DNA of 64,000 bases. Origin: Comamonas sp. GB3 AK4-5 (GTDB lineage: Bacteria > Pseudomonadota > Gammaproteobacteria > Burkholderiales > Burkholderiaceae_C). This document shows, in pieces, positions 61,735 to 64,000 of this stretch (the first letter of the stretch is position 1; every line of letters begins with the position of its first letter). The stretch is taken from assembly GCF_041320665.1 (NCBI RefSeq), contig NZ_CP166730.1:1860001-1924000 (forward strand). Direction: 5' to 3'. Below the pieces are notes generated by a model. That model saw nothing but the letters and a program-made list of their open reading frames with translations, was not told the DNA's origin and made no database searches. Position numbers and translations under genes: made by a program.

Positions 61735-62187
61735 ATGAAAAACGTCCATAAGTCCGTCCTGATCTGGTACAGCCCTGCCGAAATGTTCGCCCTCGTCTCC
61801 GATGTGGCGCGCTATCCGGAGTTTCTGCCATGGTGCTCGCACACCCAGGTGCTGGAGCAGGATGCGCAGGGCATGACCGCCGAGGTCGGCATGTCGCTGG
61901 CTGGGTTGAAGAAGTCGTTTGTCACCCGCAACACCAACGAAGCCGGTCCGGCGGGTGGTCACACCGTGGCCATGCGTCTGGTCAAGGGCCCGTTCTCGCG
62001 CCTGGAAGGGCGCTGGATCTTTCACCCCGTGGGCGACGGCAGCCAGCGCGCCTGCAAGGTGGAGCTGCAGCTGGACTACGGCTTTGATTCGGCGGCGCTG
62101 GCCGCCGTGGTGGGCCCGGTGTTTGACCGCATCGCCAACTCCATGGTGGATGCCTTCATCAAGCGCGCCGAGAATGTGTATGGGTGA
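61735..62187 (+). CDS. ratA: RatA/Coq10-family START-domain protein
   Basis: 150 aa. VHKSVLIWYSPAEMFALVSD, ARYPEFLPWCSHTQVLEQD and PFSRLEGRWIFHPVGDGSQR mark the Coq10/RatA family. Roles proposed: ubiquinone binding or inhibition of 70S association. Overlaps ratB. ATG 61735 has a weak ribosome binding site. Confidence 0.88.
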   Translation: MKNVHKSVLIWYSPAEMFALVSDVARYPEFLPWCSHTQVLEQDAQGMTAEVGMSLAGLKKSFVTRNTNEAGPAGGHTVAMRLVKGPFSRLEGRWIFHPVGDGSQRACKVELQLDYGFDSAALAAVVGPVFDRIANSMVDAFIKRAENVYG

Positions 62188-62491
62188 CGTGCTGGTCTGG
62201 CATTCGCCTGCACCGGGACAGGTTCAGGAATGCACCGTGCACCTGCCGCAACCCGCCACCGTGGCCCAGGCCTTGCAGGCTGCCGGGCTGCCTTGGGAGG
62301 GCCTAGCCTGCGGCATCTGGGGGCGGGTGTGTGATGCCGCCACCTTGGTGCAAGCCGGCGACCGGGTAGAGCTCTACCGCCCGTTGACCGTAGACCCCAA
62401 GGTCGCACGCCGCACCCGTTTTGCCAGCCAGGGCGCGCGCAGCACCGGCCTGTTTGCCAAGCGCAGGCTCAATAGCAAAGCGGGTTACTGA
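62180..62491 (+). CDS. ratB: RnfH/RatB-family protein
   Basis: 103 aa ubiquitin-like fold: MGDVLVWHSPAPGQVQECTV, GIWGRVCDAATLVQAGDRVE, LYRPLTVDPKVARRTRFA. Function uncertain. Its start overlaps the ratA stop by eight bases, so translation is probably coupled. Confidence 0.87.
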   Translation: MGDVLVWHSPAPGQVQECTVHLPQPATVAQALQAAGLPWEGLACGIWGRVCDAATLVQAGDRVELYRPLTVDPKVARRTRFASQGARSTGLFAKRRLNSKAGY

Positions 62492-62575
62492 ACTCGGAGC
62501 GCAGGCTGGGCCAGTCCGGTTGGTGCGGCTTTTGAGGTGGGACGTGAAATCGCCGCAGCTCATCGCTGGCGCTGA

Positions 62576-64000
<1,425 letters not shown>

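Overview
The window reads as a GC-rich betaproteobacterial chromosome, most likely Comamonadaceae (a Comamonas- or Delftia-like organism). The basis is gene order (rimP-nusA-infB-rbfA-truB-typA; smpB divergent from ratA-ratB, then guaB), a short-gapped Fur-controlled orfX-sodA-ZIP set, xylFGH-type sugar uptake, and several families of intergenic repeats that I associate with this family. Almost all real genes are very GC rich. Two AT-richer genes (a fimbrial adhesin near 1.8-2.9 kb and a lipoprotein near 8.3-8.8 kb) stand out.

Region by region. 1-1005: the right end of an integrated element, with the C-terminal part of an AlbA_2/Schlafen-like gene at the edge and a tRNA-Lys 3' fragment (attachment-site remnant) at 956-1005, followed by what looks like the native tRNA-Lys terminator. 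1.2-9 kb: sparse region with two small SD-preceded ORFs, an orphan adhesin, an Aer-like chemoreceptor, an RluA-type pseudouridine synthase, tRNA-Gly(CCC) and a lipoprotein. 9-20.7 kb: a sugar locus with a LacI-family regulator, a leftward operon xylF-xylG-xylH-lactonase-dehydrogenase, and a divergent rightward GPH symporter-GH3 glycosidase pair. The two arms are separated by about 1 kb carrying three near-identical palindromic operators and two short leader ORFs that begin alike. 20.7-21.1 kb: two tRNA-Ser(GGA) genes. 21.3-23.2 kb: QmcA/NfeD pair with repeats. 23.3-26 kb: an Orn/Lys/Arg decarboxylase with a histone-H1-like tail. 26-29.4 kb: exported DNA ligase (LigE type), then the Fur-box-headed orfX-sodA-ZIP operon. 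29.5-36.8 kb: fabI and a yejABEF peptide transporter operon split by an antisense DUF2127 gene. 36.9-45.5 kb: pbpC and a giant alpha-2-macroglobulin gene, a periplasmic cell-envelope pair. 45.7-47.5 kb: lipocalin, a small basic protein, a thioredoxin-like protein. 47.5-55.9 kb: the translation operon with a leader terminator. 56-64 kb: TerC/CBS membrane protein, a hydroxyisobutyryl-CoA hydrolase-like enzyme, a second chemoreceptor, smpB, ratA-ratB and the first 434 codons of guaB.

How it works together. The sugar locus would import an aldose (XylFGH) and a glycoside (GPH symporter), hydrolyse the glycoside in the cytoplasm (GH3) and oxidise the aldose through a lactone (dehydrogenase plus lactonase), probably all under one LacI-type repressor. 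The sod operon pairs a manganese-type SOD with a metal importer under iron control. Of the unexplained structure, the most striking is a repeat family of about 100-125 bp whose full copies each begin 0-11 nt after a stop codon, in the same orientation relative to that gene.
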